The position numbers were made by a program, and so were the translations under genes. A model generated the notes under the pieces. That model was given only the letters and a program-made list of their open reading frames with translations, had not been told where the DNA came from and searched no databases. A stretch of DNA of 64,000 nt from assembly GCA_001898465.1 (NCBI GenBank), contig MKTX01000013.1, positions 5,001 to 69,000 of the forward strand, in the 5' to 3' direction. Each line of letters opens with the position of its first letter. Position 1 is the stretch's first letter. This document shows positions 17,982-27,159 of the stretch, piece after piece. Source of the DNA: Sphingobacteriales bacterium 39-19 (GTDB taxonomy: Bacteria; Bacteroidota; Bacteroidia; Chitinophagales; Chitinophagaceae).

Positions 17982-18009
17982 AGCGGCCCTATAGGAGCCG
18001 CTTTTTATT
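17982..18009 (+). terminator. Intrinsic terminator after ilvE
   Basis: Stem AGCGGC / GCCGCT with an inner CCTATAGG palindrome, followed by TTTTTATTTTTT. It lies 21 bp after the ilvE stop. Confidence 0.85.
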
Positions 18010-18107
18010 TTTTGATGCGAACCGGATACAAAACCGGCTACATCAAGCTAAGAATGGGTAATTTTGAGAAATTTGTTTGGAAATATAGAGATTTTTCAGT
18101 TTTTAGT

Positions 18108-18138
18108 TTTGGCAATTTAAATTGTTCCCTTACCTTTG
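18108..18138 (+). promoter_or_regulatory. Promoter of rpsL-rpsG (Bacteroidota -33/-7 type)
   Basis: TTTG at 18108-18111, a 19 bp spacer, and TACCTTTG at 18131-18138. Both elements and spacing match the TTTG-N19-TAnnTTTG consensus of the Bacteroidota primary sigma factor. Transcription would start about 18-20 nt before the rpsL ATG. Confidence 0.65.
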
Positions 18139-18162
18139 CCGTCCGAAAAAAAAGGTTATTAA

Positions 18163-18537
18163 ATGCCCACTATTCAACAATTAGTAAGAAAAGGTAGAGA
18201 AATTATAAAGGCAAAGAGCAAATCCAGGGCACTGGACAGTTGTCCTCAGCGCCGTGGTGTATGTACCCGTGTATATACAACAACTCCTAAAAAGCCAAAC
18301 TCAGCTTTACGTAAGGTAGCCAAAGTGCGCCTTACCAATAAAATTGAGGTTATTGCTTATATCCCGGGCGAAGGGCATAATTTACAGGAACATAGTATCG
18401 TTTTGATTCGTGGCGGAAGGGTAAAAGATTTACCCGGTGTGCGTTACCATATTGTAAGAGGTAGCCTGGATACAGCCGGAGTAAAAGACCGTAAACAAAG
18501 CCGTAGTAAATACGGAACCAAAAAAGCAAAAAAATAA
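18163..18537 (+). CDS. rpsL: 30S ribosomal protein S12
   Basis: A 124-residue S12 with the universal motifs [30 protein letters not shown], the EGHNLQEHS loop and [18 protein letters not shown]. Lysines in TPKKPNSA and GGRVKDLPG are at the positions where changes cause streptomycin resistance in other bacteria; here they look wild type. It is followed 47 bp later by rpsG. Confidence 0.98.
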   Translation: MPTIQQLVRKGREIIKAKSKSRALDSCPQRRGVCTRVYTTTPKKPNSALRKVAKVRLTNKIEVIAYIPGEGHNLQEHSIVLIRGGRVKDLPGVRYHIVRGSLDTAGVKDRKQSRSKYGTKKAKK

Positions 18538-18584
18538 TTTAAAAGGATAACGTACCCAGCAGTACGATTACTAAAATCAATACA

Positions 18585-19052
18585 ATGCGTAAAGCACAAG
18601 CCAAGAAACTCCCTTTAGCACCAGATCCTAAGTTTAACGATAAACTGGTGACTCGTTTTGTAAACAATTTAATGTGGGAAGGTAAAAAAAGCGGCGCTTA
18701 CCAAATTTTTTATGATGCTTTGGATAAAGTTTCTAAAATTTCCGGTGAAGACGGGTATGAAGTTTGGAAAAAAGCCCTTGCGAATATTACACCTGCTGTA
18801 GAAGTAAGAAGCCGCCGTATTGGTGGCGCTACCTTCCAAATTCCGGCAGAAGTTCGCCCGGACAGGAAATTATCACTAAGTATTAAATGGATGGTACGCT
18901 ATAGCCGGGAAAGAAACGGGCGCAGCATGGCCGATAAATTAGCTAATGAAATTGTTGCTGCCAGTAAAGGCGAAGGCGCTTCTTATAAGAAGAAAGAAGA
19001 TACCCACCGCATGGCCGAAGCCAACAAAGCTTTTGCTCACTTTAGAATTTAA
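18585..19052 (+). CDS. rpsG: 30S ribosomal protein S7
   Basis: A 155-residue S7, the primary assembly protein of the small-subunit head. Recognised by [25 protein letters not shown] N-terminal sequence, [18 protein letters not shown], and the C-terminal [16 protein letters not shown] strong terminator follows immediately. The elongation-factor G gene, which usually comes next in the str operon, is absent. Confidence 0.98.
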   Translation: MRKAQAKKLPLAPDPKFNDKLVTRFVNNLMWEGKKSGAYQIFYDALDKVSKISGEDGYEVWKKALANITPAVEVRSRRIGGATFQIPAEVRPDRKLSLSIKWMVRYSRERNGRSMADKLANEIVAASKGEGASYKKKEDTHRMAEANKAFAHFRI

Positions 19053-19074
19053 GAACATCTTACCATACATAATT

Positions 19075-19101
19075 AACCCGGCTTTTTGCCGGGTATTTTT
19101 A
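19075..19101 (+). terminator. Intrinsic terminator after rpsG
   Basis: Perfect stem ACCCGGC / GCCGGGT with a TTTTT loop, then ATTTTTATTATTT. It separates rpsL-rpsG from the converging thioredoxin gene. Confidence 0.88.
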
Positions 19102-19125
19102 TTATTTAATGCTATGGATTTTAAA

Positions 19126-19614
19126 CTACATGCCATACATAGCCGGGTTTAATGCCCGTGGGCTCCACATTTCTAAAAAAGCCTGCACCTTTAATTTATC
19201 ATAGCTGCTTTTGCCATCTTCTAAATATTCGCTGTTTTGGGTATGTATCCTTTCGCCTTTTTCATTTAAAATGATAAATGAGGGAAATCCAAAACGCTGG
19301 GGGTAACCCAGTTTGGCAAACACTTCGGGGTTTTTATTTTCTTTACTATAATTTAAGTGGTACCAAATAAAAGCGCTATTGATTACAGAATCTATTTGGG
19401 GATCAGCTTTTGCAAAACGGGCAAACTCAATACACCATTTACACCAATTGCCGCCGGCCTGTATGAGTACAAACTTATGCTGATCTTTAGCCTGCTTAAT
19501 AGCCTGTTCCAAATCGTTGGTTGCATTTGCCTCGGGGTGGTATAAAGTGGGCTTATCCTGGGCAATACCCTGTAATGTGAAAAGCAACAAAACAAAAAAC
19601 AATAATCTTTTCAT
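19126..19614 (-). CDS. Exported thioredoxin-family protein
   Basis: A 162-residue protein with a signal peptide ending in GIAQ and a thioredoxin-fold core. The redox motif is GNWCKWCIEF (CXXC), followed by the cis-Pro region FGFPSFIILNEKG. It is likely a periplasmic thiol-disulfide reductase or isomerase of the DUF255/Thioredoxin_7 kind. It is the last gene of the apparent run atpG-scpB-lysA-trx, 20 bp after lysA. Confidence 0.88.
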   Translation of the reverse strand: MKRLLFFVLLLFTLQGIAQDKPTLYHPEANATNDLEQAIKQAKDQHKFVLIQAGGNWCKWCIEFARFAKADPQIDSVINSAFIWYHLNYSKENKNPEVFAKLGYPQRFGFPSFIILNEKGERIHTQNSEYLEDGKSSYDKLKVQAFLEMWSPRALNPAMYGM

Positions 19615-19633
19615 AATATTTGTATTTAATTTT

Positions 19634-20848
19634 TTAGTCGATTATTTGGTTACGCAATAAATCTTCAAAGGCATCCCGACGGCGAATCAGTTTGGGTATG
19701 CCCTGGCTCACCAATACTTCTGCCGGCTTAAGCCGGGCATTAAAGTTAGATGACATTTCGAAACCGTACGCACCTGCATTAAAAAATACCAAATAATCGC
19801 CTTCCCTTATTTCAGGTAAGGTACGATCCCAGGCAAATGTATCCGTTTCGCAAATATACCCTACTACCGTATATATCCTGGGGGTTCCACCGGGATTGCT
19901 GATATTTTCAATATGATGATAAGCTTCATACATCATAGGCCGGATGAGATGGTTAAAACCACTATTTACGCCTGCAAAAACCGTAGCCGGTGTTTGTTTT
20001 ACAATATTGGCTTTTACAATAAAATAGCCTGCCTGGCTCACTAAATATTTACCGGGTTCAAACCAAACCTGTAATTTTTTACCCGATTTTTTTTCAAAAT
20101 CATCAATCGCTTCTTTCAGGTTTATACCCAGTTCTTCCACATCTGTTTCGTAATCCCCGGGTTGGTAAGGCACTTTGAACCCACTACCCAAATCAATAAA
20201 CTCAAGTTGTGGAAATTGTTCAGCCATATCTAACATTACATGTAAACCCATTAAGAATACCTTAATGTCTTTTATTTCGCTTCCGGTATGCATGTGTATG
20301 CCATTTACATGCAGGCCTGTAGATTTTACCACCCGCTCAATATGCCGCATCTGGTGAATTGAAATGCCAAATTTGCTATCTACATGGCCTGTAGAAATTT
20401 TAAAATTTCCACCCGCCATAATATGCGGGTTCAGGCGGATACACACCGGGTAGCCGGATCCAAACTTATTGCCAAATTGCTCTAATAAAGAAATATTATC
20501 AATGTTAATATGTACGCCCAATTCTTTCGCAGCTAACACTTCGGCAAAGTCCACACAGTTGGGAGTGTATAATATATTAGCGGGTGTAAAACCGGCCAGT
20601 AAGCCCAGCTTCACTTCATTAATGCTCACACAATCCAGCCCTGCGCCCAGGCTCCGTATATATTTAAGGATATTGATATTGGTAAGCGCTTTGCAGGCAT
20701 AAAAAATCCTGGAGTTTAAATTTGAAAATGCATGGGTTAACTTTTCATACTGCTCCTTCATTTTTTCGGCATGGTACACATATACCGGTGTGCCAAATTC
20801 CCTGGCTATATTTATTAATTCTTCTGCCGTCAAATTTTTCATATTCAT
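19634..20848 (-). CDS. lysA: Diaminopimelate decarboxylase
   Basis: A 404-residue PLP enzyme catalysing the last step of lysine synthesis, meso-diaminopimelate to lysine. The PLP lysine lies in FYACKALTN; the glycine-rich MHTGSEI and LGSGFKVPY motifs of the barrel and the C-terminal CETDTFAWDR and GAYGFEMSSNFN segments are present. The ATG at 20848 (MNMKNLT) is preferred to a start at 20890. The aspartate-kinase gene of the same pathway is also in the window, at 45629-44313, but is not linked. Confidence 0.95.
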   Translation of the reverse strand: MNMKNLTAEELINIAREFGTPVYVYHAEKMKEQYEKLTHAFSNLNSRIFYACKALTNINILKYIRSLGAGLDCVSINEVKLGLLAGFTPANILYTPNCVDFAEVLAAKELGVHINIDNISLLEQFGNKFGSGYPVCIRLNPHIMAGGNFKISTGHVDSKFGISIHQMRHIERVVKSTGLHVNGIHMHTGSEIKDIKVFLMGLHVMLDMAEQFPQLEFIDLGSGFKVPYQPGDYETDVEELGINLKEAIDDFEKKSGKKLQVWFEPGKYLVSQAGYFIVKANIVKQTPATVFAGVNSGFNHLIRPMMYEAYHHIENISNPGGTPRIYTVVGYICETDTFAWDRTLPEIREGDYLVFFNAGAYGFEMSSNFNARLKPAEVLVSQGIPKLIRRRDAFEDLLRNQIID

Positions 20849-20923
20849 TTTATCTATAAAAGTGCAAAAATAAAGGCATTGATCATTCAATGCCCGGAAT
20901 ATTAAATGAGTTCATAAAAACAG

Positions 20924-21640
20924 TTACCCTTCTTCGGGGTTCGGTTCGGCGGCGGGGCCGGGTTCTTCTGTATTTTGTGCCGGGGTATTTTTCACTACTT
21001 CCTCCGCTTCACTCCTGTTTAATTCATTAACCTGTTCTTCATTTTGTTCGGGGTTAAGCACATCTTTCACAGCGGTGGCTTTTTCATATTCTTCCATCAG
21101 CACTTCATTTATTTTCGGTAATTCGTCGGCACTATTGATGCCAAAATAATCCATAAAAGAACGAGAGGTAGAATAAATGAGCGGTTTCCCTACCGCATCT
21201 TCATTTCTGCCACTGATGATAACAAGATCTTTTTCTAATAACTTTTGCACGGCATAATCGCAATTTACGCCCCTGATGCTTTCAATCTGGCTTTTGGTTA
21301 CAGGTTGTTTATATGCAATAATGGCCAGTGTTTCAAGAGCGGCTACCGAAAGTTTCTTAATAAATTTATCTCCATTCAGCAGGGCAACGGTTTTATGGTA
21401 AGCCGGCTTGGTTAAAAACTGCCATCCTCCGCCGCTTTGTTTGAGTTCAAAAGCATAAAATTCAGAAGCGTATTTTTCCCTGATGCCTTCAATCGCTGCT
21501 TCTACCTGGGCGGGTTCTGCACGGTCTTCAATAAAACCCAGGGCATTATTAACCAGTTCGGTAACTTCTAAGGCGGTGAGTGGTTTATCGCTGGCAAAAA
21601 CCAGGGCCTCAATATGCGGAATAATTTCAGAAATTTCCAT
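20924..21640 (-). CDS. scpB: Segregation and condensation protein ScpB
   Basis: A 238-residue partner of ScpA and SMC in chromosome condensation. The winged-helix core is recognised by IIPHIEALVFASDKPLTALE at the N-terminus, then LETLAIIAYKQPVTKSQIES and RGVNCDYAVQKLLEKDLV. The last ~50 residues are acidic and low-complexity. It lies 34 bp downstream of atpG and 75 bp before lysA. Confidence 0.94.
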   Translation of the reverse strand: MEISEIIPHIEALVFASDKPLTALEVTELVNNALGFIEDRAEPAQVEAAIEGIREKYASEFYAFELKQSGGGWQFLTKPAYHKTVALLNGDKFIKKLSVAALETLAIIAYKQPVTKSQIESIRGVNCDYAVQKLLEKDLVIISGRNEDAVGKPLIYSTSRSFMDYFGINSADELPKINEVLMEEYEKATAVKDVLNPEQNEEQVNELNRSEAEEVVKNTPAQNTEEPGPAAEPNPEEG

Positions 21641-21674
21641 AATAATATTAATGGTAGCGAAATGGTTACCCGGT

Positions 21675-22556
21675 TTATCCCTGGAGGGCTGCGGCCCCGC
21701 TTACAATTTCTGTAAGTTCGGTTGTGATAGCTGCCTGCCTTGCCCTGTTATAACTTATTTTTAAAGATTTTAATAATTCATTGGCATTTTCACTGGCCTT
21801 ATCCATTGCGGTCATACGGGCACCATGCTCACTTGCATTGGCATCTAATACGGCCTTATACAATTGGGTATTTAAAATCTTAGGCATCAATTCTGCGATC
21901 AATGTTTCTTTATCAGGCTCAAAAATAAAATCTGATTTTTTGGAACCCTGTTTTATTTCTGCCTTGGGAACAGGTAAAAATTGTTCAATGGCAAAGCGCT
22001 GGGTAGCTGCATTTTTAAATTCGCTATATACCATTTCCACCGCATCGTATTGGCCGCTGGCAAATGCATCCATAGCATATTGGGCTGCCACCTGCACTTT
22101 ATCGAAACTTAATTCCTGGAATATATTCCAGTATTCATTCAGCACGGTGAAGCCTGATTTGGTAAAGCTTTCATATCCTTTTTTACCAATGGGTAAAATG
22201 TGTACATTGCCTGCAGCGAATTGTGCCGGAAATTTATCGTTTATAAGTGACTTCGCCAGTTTGATGAGGTTGCTGTTATACCCGCCGCAAAGTCCCCGGT
22301 CGCTGGTAACTACAATAATCAGGGCTTTCTGTACCGGCCTTTCTGCCGCCAGGTCTAGGGCCATATTACCGTCTGCACTGCTGATGATATTGCTCATCAT
22401 TTCCTGCAATTTTTGGGCGTAGGGTCGCATTTGAGTAATGGCATCCTGGGCACGGCGCAGTTTAGCGGCACTCACCATTTTCATAGCCTTGGTAATTTGC
22501 TGGGTACTTTGTACACTTTTAATCCGGTTTCTAACCTCTTTTAATGCACCACTCAT
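21675..22556 (-). CDS. atpG: F1 ATP synthase gamma subunit
   Basis: A 293-residue central-stalk subunit. The N-terminal helix KEVRNRIKSVQSTQQITKAM with MVSAAKLRRAQ, the VVTSDRGLCGGYNSNL motif, and the C-terminal helix ASENANELLKSL with NRARQAAITTELTEIVSGA are diagnostic. ATG 22556 (MSGALKEV) was chosen over an upstream start at 22637. No other ATP synthase gene adjoins it. Upstream is a 419 bp gap and divergent secA, so atpG is separated from atpA here. Confidence 0.96.
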   Translation of the reverse strand: MSGALKEVRNRIKSVQSTQQITKAMKMVSAAKLRRAQDAITQMRPYAQKLQEMMSNIISSADGNMALDLAAERPVQKALIIVVTSDRGLCGGYNSNLIKLAKSLINDKFPAQFAAGNVHILPIGKKGYESFTKSGFTVLNEYWNIFQELSFDKVQVAAQYAMDAFASGQYDAVEMVYSEFKNAATQRFAIEQFLPVPKAEIKQGSKKSDFIFEPDKETLIAELMPKILNTQLYKAVLDANASEHGARMTAMDKASENANELLKSLKISYNRARQAAITTELTEIVSGAAALQG

Positions 22557-22856
22557 GGTAATTGTATATTTTTTTTTTGATGAGAAACTAAGGCCCACCT
22601 TAATCCCTTCTTTTTTAGAGCGGCAAAGGTAGGGCAAATGGATTAAAAATCAAGCAGGGCTCCTGCCCGGTACAATAGATATTTTACTATTTTTTCAACG
22701 AACAATCCCCCATATTTACGGATACAAATTATACAAAGCCTCCTGATTATAAAACACGGGGTTCCATTTAGCAGATGGGGTGATTGATGAAACCGTAATA
22801 TGTGCTTTATTTTTCAATTTAACAGCTGCATGCACCCTCATTTAACATATAAAAAC

Positions 22857-22864
22857 TAACTTTG
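22857..22864 (+). promoter_or_regulatory. Candidate -7 element for secA, within the 419 bp atpG-secA gap
   Basis: TAACTTTG matches TAnnTTTG and lies about 110 bp before the secA ATG, giving a leader of about 105 nt. The -33 element is poor. The leader holds a tiny ORF (ATG at 22898, MAMAVK, stop). No strong hairpin or other gene was seen in 22557-22975. Confidence 0.4.
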
Positions 22865-22975
22865 CCCCCCAATTTATACCGACCATTTTCTGTCAATATG
22901 GCGATGGCTGTAAAATAGCATCATATTTGACTTAAAAATATCGCAACGACAAAAAAATATTAATTATATCAATTT

Positions 22976-25900
22976 ATGTTATCAACTATTTCAAAGATTT
23001 TTGGTGGAAATAAGAGTGAGAAAGATGTAAAGAAGATTTTACCTCTCGTTCATAAAACCAATGAATTTTTTGCCAGTTACCAGCAATTAACCCATGATGA
23101 ACTCCGCAATAAGACGAATGAATTTAAAGATCGCATAAAAGCACATCTTACAGAAATTGATAAAGCCATTATTGATAAACAAGCCGAAGCCGATAACCTG
23201 CCTGCCATTGATATTGCCACAAAAGATGAAATTTACAGGCAGGTAGATGATTTAAAAAAAAACCGGGACAAAAAGATAGAAGAAATTTTACTAGAACTTT
23301 TACCTGAAGCCTTTGCGGTAGTAAAAGAAACCAGCCGGAGATTTTCTGAAAATGAAACAATAGAATCCACTGCTACAGAATTAGACCGGGCTATTGCCGC
23401 CAAAAAAAACCACATTGTTATTGAAGGCGAAAAAGCTATTCATAAAAATAAATGGACAGCCGCCGGGGGCGAAATAACCTGGAATATGGTACACTACGAT
23501 GTACAGCTTATTGGCGGGGTGGTATTGCATAGTGGAAAGATCGCTGAAATGGCTACGGGTGAAGGTAAAACACTGGTAAGTACTTTGCCCGCTTATTTAA
23601 ATGCCCTGGCCGGTGAAGGCGTACATATTGTAACTGTAAATGATTACCTGGCCAGGAGAGATAGCGAATGGAATGGCCCCTTATTTGAATTTTTAGGCTT
23701 ACGGGTAGATTGTATTGATAAACATGAACCCAATAGCGATGCCCGCCGCAATGCCTATAATGCAGATATTACTTACGGTACAAATAATGAATTTGGGTTT
23801 GATTACTTAAGGGATAATATGGTTCATAACCCCGATGAAATGGTACAGCGCAAACATCATTTTGCCATGGTAGATGAAGTAGATAGTGTGTTGATTGATG
23901 ATGCCCGTACCCCATTGATCATCAGCGGCCCGGTGGGTCATAGTGATAATACCCAGCAATTTTTTGACCTGAAACCCCGTATTGAAAAACTGGTAGAAGC
24001 ACAACGTAAAGTGGTGAACCAATTTTTAATTGAAGCAAAGAAAAAAATTGCAGAAGGAAACGATGACCCCAAAGATGGCGGATTGGCCTTAATGCGGGCA
24101 TACCGGGGTTTGCCAAAAAACAGCGCATTGATTAAATTCTTAAGCGAACCCGGCATCCGGGTGAAACTTCAAAAAAGCGAGAACCATTACCTGGCAGATC
24201 AACAAAAAGAAATGCCCAAAGTAGATGCCGAATTATTTTTTGCCATTGATGAAAAAAACAACCAGGTAGAATTAACAGATGCCGGTATTAATTTAATAAC
24301 CCGTGCCGGTGAAGACCCGGAGTTTTTCATCTTACCGGATATTTCTGTAAAACTTGCCGACATTGAAAAATTAGATATCAGTGCCGATGAAAAATTACAA
24401 CGCAAAGAAAATTTGCTGAGCGATTACAGTACCAAGGCCGACCGGATACATACCACGCAACAACTTTTAAAAGCCTATACCTTATTTGATAAAGATGTAG
24501 AATACGTCGTATTAGATGGCGCTGTAAAAATTGTAGATGAACAAACAGGCCGTATCCTGGATGGGAGAAGGTATAGCGATGGTTTACACCAGGCCATAGA
24601 AGCAAAAGAAAATGTAAAAATTGAAGCCTCTACCCAAACCTATGCTACCGTAACCCTGCAAAATTATTTCAGGATGTTTCATAAGCTGGCCGGTATGACG
24701 GGTACCGCAGAAACGGAAGCAGGTGAATTTTGGAGCATCTATAAATTAGATGTGGTAACCATACCTACCAACCTGAAAGTGATCCGCACCGATGTGCAGG
24801 ATTTTGTTTTTAAAACCAAGCGTGAAAAATTTAAAGCGGTTATTGATGAGGTAGAAAAAAACAGGCAGGCAGGCAGGCCTACCCTGGTAGGTACTACATC
24901 GGTAGAAGTAAGTGAATTGCTGAGCCGGATGCTGAAGCAAAGAAATATTCCACATAATGTATTGAATGCAAAACAGCATGCCCGGGAAGCACAGGTAGTA
25001 GCCGAAGCCGGCCTGGCAGGCGCTGTAACCATTGCAACCAATATGGCCGGCAGGGGTACCGATATTAAACTGGGCCCCGGTGTAAAAGAGGCAGGCGGAT
25101 TGGCCATACTGGGTACCGAAAGACATGAGAGCCGGCGGGTAGACAGGCAGTTGCGGGGGCGTGCCGGCAGGCAGGGCGACCCGGGAAGTTCCACTTTCTT
25201 TGTATCGCTTGAAGATGACCTGATGCGCATGTTTGGCAGTGAAAGAATTGCCGGCCTCATGGATCGTATGGGTTATAAAGAAGGGGAAGTGATTCAGCAT
25301 AGCATGATCACAAAAAGTATTGAACGGGCACAGCGAAAAGTAGAAGAAAATAACTTTGGTATTCGTAAAAGATTACTGGAATATGATGATGTAATGAACA
25401 AACAAAGGCAAGTAGTGTATGGAAAAAGAAACCATGCTTTGTTTGGCGAAAGACTGGCCCTGGATTTAGATAATGCATTTTATTCTGTTGCCGACGGCCT
25501 CATTAATTCATTTAAGGAAACAGACGATTACGAAAGCTTCAAATTAGCAGCCATTGTAAACTTTGGAATAGAAACCCGTATCACTGCCGAAGGCCTGGCC
25601 AAAGATCCGGCTCAAAACCTGGCAGAGAGTTTATATACTGAGTCAGTTGAAAATTATAACCGCAAAAAAGAAGCGCTTGCAGCGCAAACCTGGCCAATCA
25701 TTTCTAATATTCGTAAAGAACAGGGCAATCATATTGTGAATGTAGCCGTGCCTTTTACTGACGGTAAAAAAGCAATCCAGGCATTGGCCAATTTAGATAA
25801 ATACCTTGCTAACAAAGGTGCAGAATTGGGTGAAGCTTTGGAACGCAGCATTACCCTGGCTTTAATTGACGATGCCTGGAAAGAACATTTAAGAGCCATG

Positions 25901-26299
25901 GACGATTTGCGCCACAGTGTACAAACAGCCGGCTACGAACAAAAAGACCCGCTGGTGATATACAAAATAGAGGCTTTTAATGCTTTTAAACAAATGGACG
26001 ACCAGGTAAACAAAGATATCGTAAGCTTCTTATGCCATGCCTCTATCCCTATGGAGCAAACCCATGCCGGGCGCATCAGGGAAGGCCGTGAACAAAAAAC
26101 TGACCTCAGCAAAATGCGTGAAAACAGGCAACAAATTGATGCTGCCGGTAGCGATTATGCTGCCAATGAAAACGATTATTTCGATCCTTCCAGCCCGGTA
26201 AAGCAAGAGCCCGTGCGGGTAGAACCCAAAATTGGCCGCAATGACCCCTGTCCTTGCGGAAGTGGTAAAAAATATAAAAACTGCCACGGCAGAGATTAA
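22976..26299 (+). CDS. secA: Preprotein translocase ATPase SecA
   Basis: A 1107-residue motor that drives proteins through SecYEG. Walker A is MATGEGKT at 192-199, and the DEAD-type Walker B is DEVDS at 300-304. Also present are [10 protein letters not shown], the second RecA-like domain with [13 protein letters not shown] and [13 protein letters not shown], and a C-terminal zinc-binding SEC-C motif ([13 protein letters not shown], Cys1092, Cys1094, Cys1103, His1104). It is longer than E. coli SecA because of an insertion of roughly 150 residues between the motor motifs, around residues 310-500, as is usual in Bacteroidota. It is monocistronic with its own terminator. Confidence 0.98.
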   Translation: MLSTISKIFGGNKSEKDVKKILPLVHKTNEFFASYQQLTHDELRNKTNEFKDRIKAHLTEIDKAIIDKQAEADNLPAIDIATKDEIYRQVDDLKKNRDKKIEEILLELLPEAFAVVKETSRRFSENETIESTATELDRAIAAKKNHIVIEGEKAIHKNKWTAAGGEITWNMVHYDVQLIGGVVLHSGKIAEMATGEGKTLVSTLPAYLNALAGEGVHIVTVNDYLARRDSEWNGPLFEFLGLRVDCIDKHEPNSDARRNAYNADITYGTNNEFGFDYLRDNMVHNPDEMVQRKHHFAMVDEVDSVLIDDARTPLIISGPVGHSDNTQQFFDLKPRIEKLVEAQRKVVNQFLIEAKKKIAEGNDDPKDGGLALMRAYRGLPKNSALIKFLSEPGIRVKLQKSENHYLADQQKEMPKVDAELFFAIDEKNNQVELTDAGINLITRAGEDPEFFILPDISVKLADIEKLDISADEKLQRKENLLSDYSTKADRIHTTQQLLKAYTLFDKDVEYVVLDGAVKIVDEQTGRILDGRRYSDGLHQAIEAKENVKIEASTQTYATVTLQNYFRMFHKLAGMTGTAETEAGEFWSIYKLDVVTIPTNLKVIRTDVQDFVFKTKREKFKAVIDEVEKNRQAGRPTLVGTTSVEVSELLSRMLKQRNIPHNVLNAKQHAREAQVVAEAGLAGAVTIATNMAGRGTDIKLGPGVKEAGGLAILGTERHESRRVDRQLRGRAGRQGDPGSSTFFVSLEDDLMRMFGSERIAGLMDRMGYKEGEVIQHSMITKSIERAQRKVEENNFGIRKRLLEYDDVMNKQRQVVYGKRNHALFGERLALDLDNAFYSVADGLINSFKETDDYESFKLAAIVNFGIETRITAEGLAKDPAQNLAESLYTESVENYNRKKEALAAQTWPIISNIRKEQGNHIVNVAVPFTDGKKAIQALANLDKYLANKGAELGEALERSITLALIDDAWKEHLRAMDDLRHSVQTAGYEQKDPLVIYKIEAFNAFKQMDDQVNKDIVSFLCHASIPMEQTHAGRIREGREQKTDLSKMRENRQQIDAAGSDYAANENDYFDPSSPVKQEPVRVEPKIGRNDPCPCGSGKKYKNCHGRD

Positions 26300-26347
26300 A
26301 AGAATATGGTAACCGGCCGCTTATTCAATAGCAGCATCGGTGGCGAC

Positions 26348-26387
26348 GCTCCGTTCAACTTCATCTATAGAGGGAACGGGGCTTTTT
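26348..26387 (+). terminator. Intrinsic terminator after secA
   Basis: Nine-pair stem GCTCCGTTC / GAACGGGGC (one G-T pair) with a 17 nt loop, followed by TTTTT. It lies about 50 bp after the secA stop and marks the border of the accessory island. Confidence 0.7.
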
Positions 26388-26516
26388 GTGATAATAATTT
26401 AACACCTGTAACTAACAGGTTCATGCAGGGCTTACAATTGTGATATCGTTAGAATAAAGAACTACTTAACCACTATAATTTTGGATATATTGTATCATTC
26501 CATTTTGAAGACTTGT

Positions 26517-26708
26517 TCATAAAGAATCGGCTTTTGCGAAGCCGCTGATAAAATTATTTCCTTTATCAAATATTAAATCCCACGCTCTATCCACCCCCAT
26601 CGTATAAAACACATACTCTCCCGGATGATCAGGATCGGAATAGATACCGAATCTTCTGTTACCCTCAACAAGATGTATATGACATCGGAAGGTGGCACTG
26701 CATTTCAT
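26517..26708 (-). pseudogene. Orphan C-terminal fragment of the toxin-like lipoprotein at 27153-29091
   Basis: A 63-codon ORF whose centre (GNRRFGIYSDPDHPGEYVFY, then TMGVDR) is almost identical to residues 537 onward of the large neighbour. The match extends to DNA: 26585-26663 and 27405-27482 are highly similar. Sequence on both sides is unrelated, and no export signal or N-terminal domain remains. It is best read as a displaced or decayed toxin-tip cassette, of the kind left downstream in polymorphic toxin loci. It may not be expressed. It starts 5 bp after the stop of the membrane-protein gene. Confidence 0.65.
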
Positions 26709-26712
26709 GAAA

Positions 26713-27159
26713 CTACCTAATTTTACTTAATTTATGGTATGCAAAATCCAATAGTGGGATATAAATCCCAATAGCTCCCGATATAATTGCAATTTTGATA
26801 AATTCTACAATTGTAATTGAGCCGATGGTGTTTACAGACACTATAATTCCAATCCAAATACCCAATAAAATACCCCAAATTAACAAGAAAACCAGTTTAT
26901 GATTTTGAATCCGTATCTGAAATAATGATTGCATTACCCAATAAAATACTAAATATCCCAATATAAGAAAGGGAAATACCTGAACCGCCATCTTTACAAA
27001 ATAGAACCAATCATTATACCTTTCTGAATTCCAATTATTACCCCATCTAAAATAAAATTTCAGCTTACTATAAATGTACATAATTGAAGCTGCGATTATA
27101 GAACTTAAAATCCACAATAGAATGAATCTAATAAATAGACTCTTGATATACTTTAGCAT
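26713..27159 (-). CDS. Small inner-membrane protein, candidate immunity protein
   Basis: A 148-residue hydrophobic protein with four predicted membrane segments (about 8-30, 54-76, 86-106, 113-133). No family was recognised. Its ATG overlaps the end of the large lipoprotein gene by 7 bp, so the two are translationally coupled. Position right behind a modular secreted protein, small size and lack of other homology are what is expected of a cognate immunity protein protecting the membrane. That role is inference from context. Confidence 0.7.
   Translation of the reverse strand: MLKYIKSLFIRFILLWILSSIIAASIMYIYSKLKFYFRWGNNWNSERYNDWFYFVKMAVQVFPFLILGYLVFYWVMQSLFQIRIQNHKLVFLLIWGILLGIWIGIIVSVNTIGSITIVEFIKIAIISGAIGIYIPLLDFAYHKLSKIR

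Noticed and set aside
18012-18197. 61-codon ORF overlapping the rpsL promoter
   Set aside because: It covers the ilvE terminator tail and the clear rpsL promoter and start.
21781-22422. 213-codon antisense ORF opposite atpG
   Set aside because: Mirror frame of a certain gene, with no signal, domain or context.
24739-25300. Long antisense ORFs (173 and 184 codons) inside secA
   Set aside because: They lie opposite a strongly conserved coding region, have biased Ser/Arg/Leu or Cys/His-rich composition and no family features; shadow frames of secA.
26403-26420. ACCTGT-AACTA-ACAGGT hairpin as a terminator
   Set aside because: No T-run follows on either strand; the secA terminator lies upstream of it.
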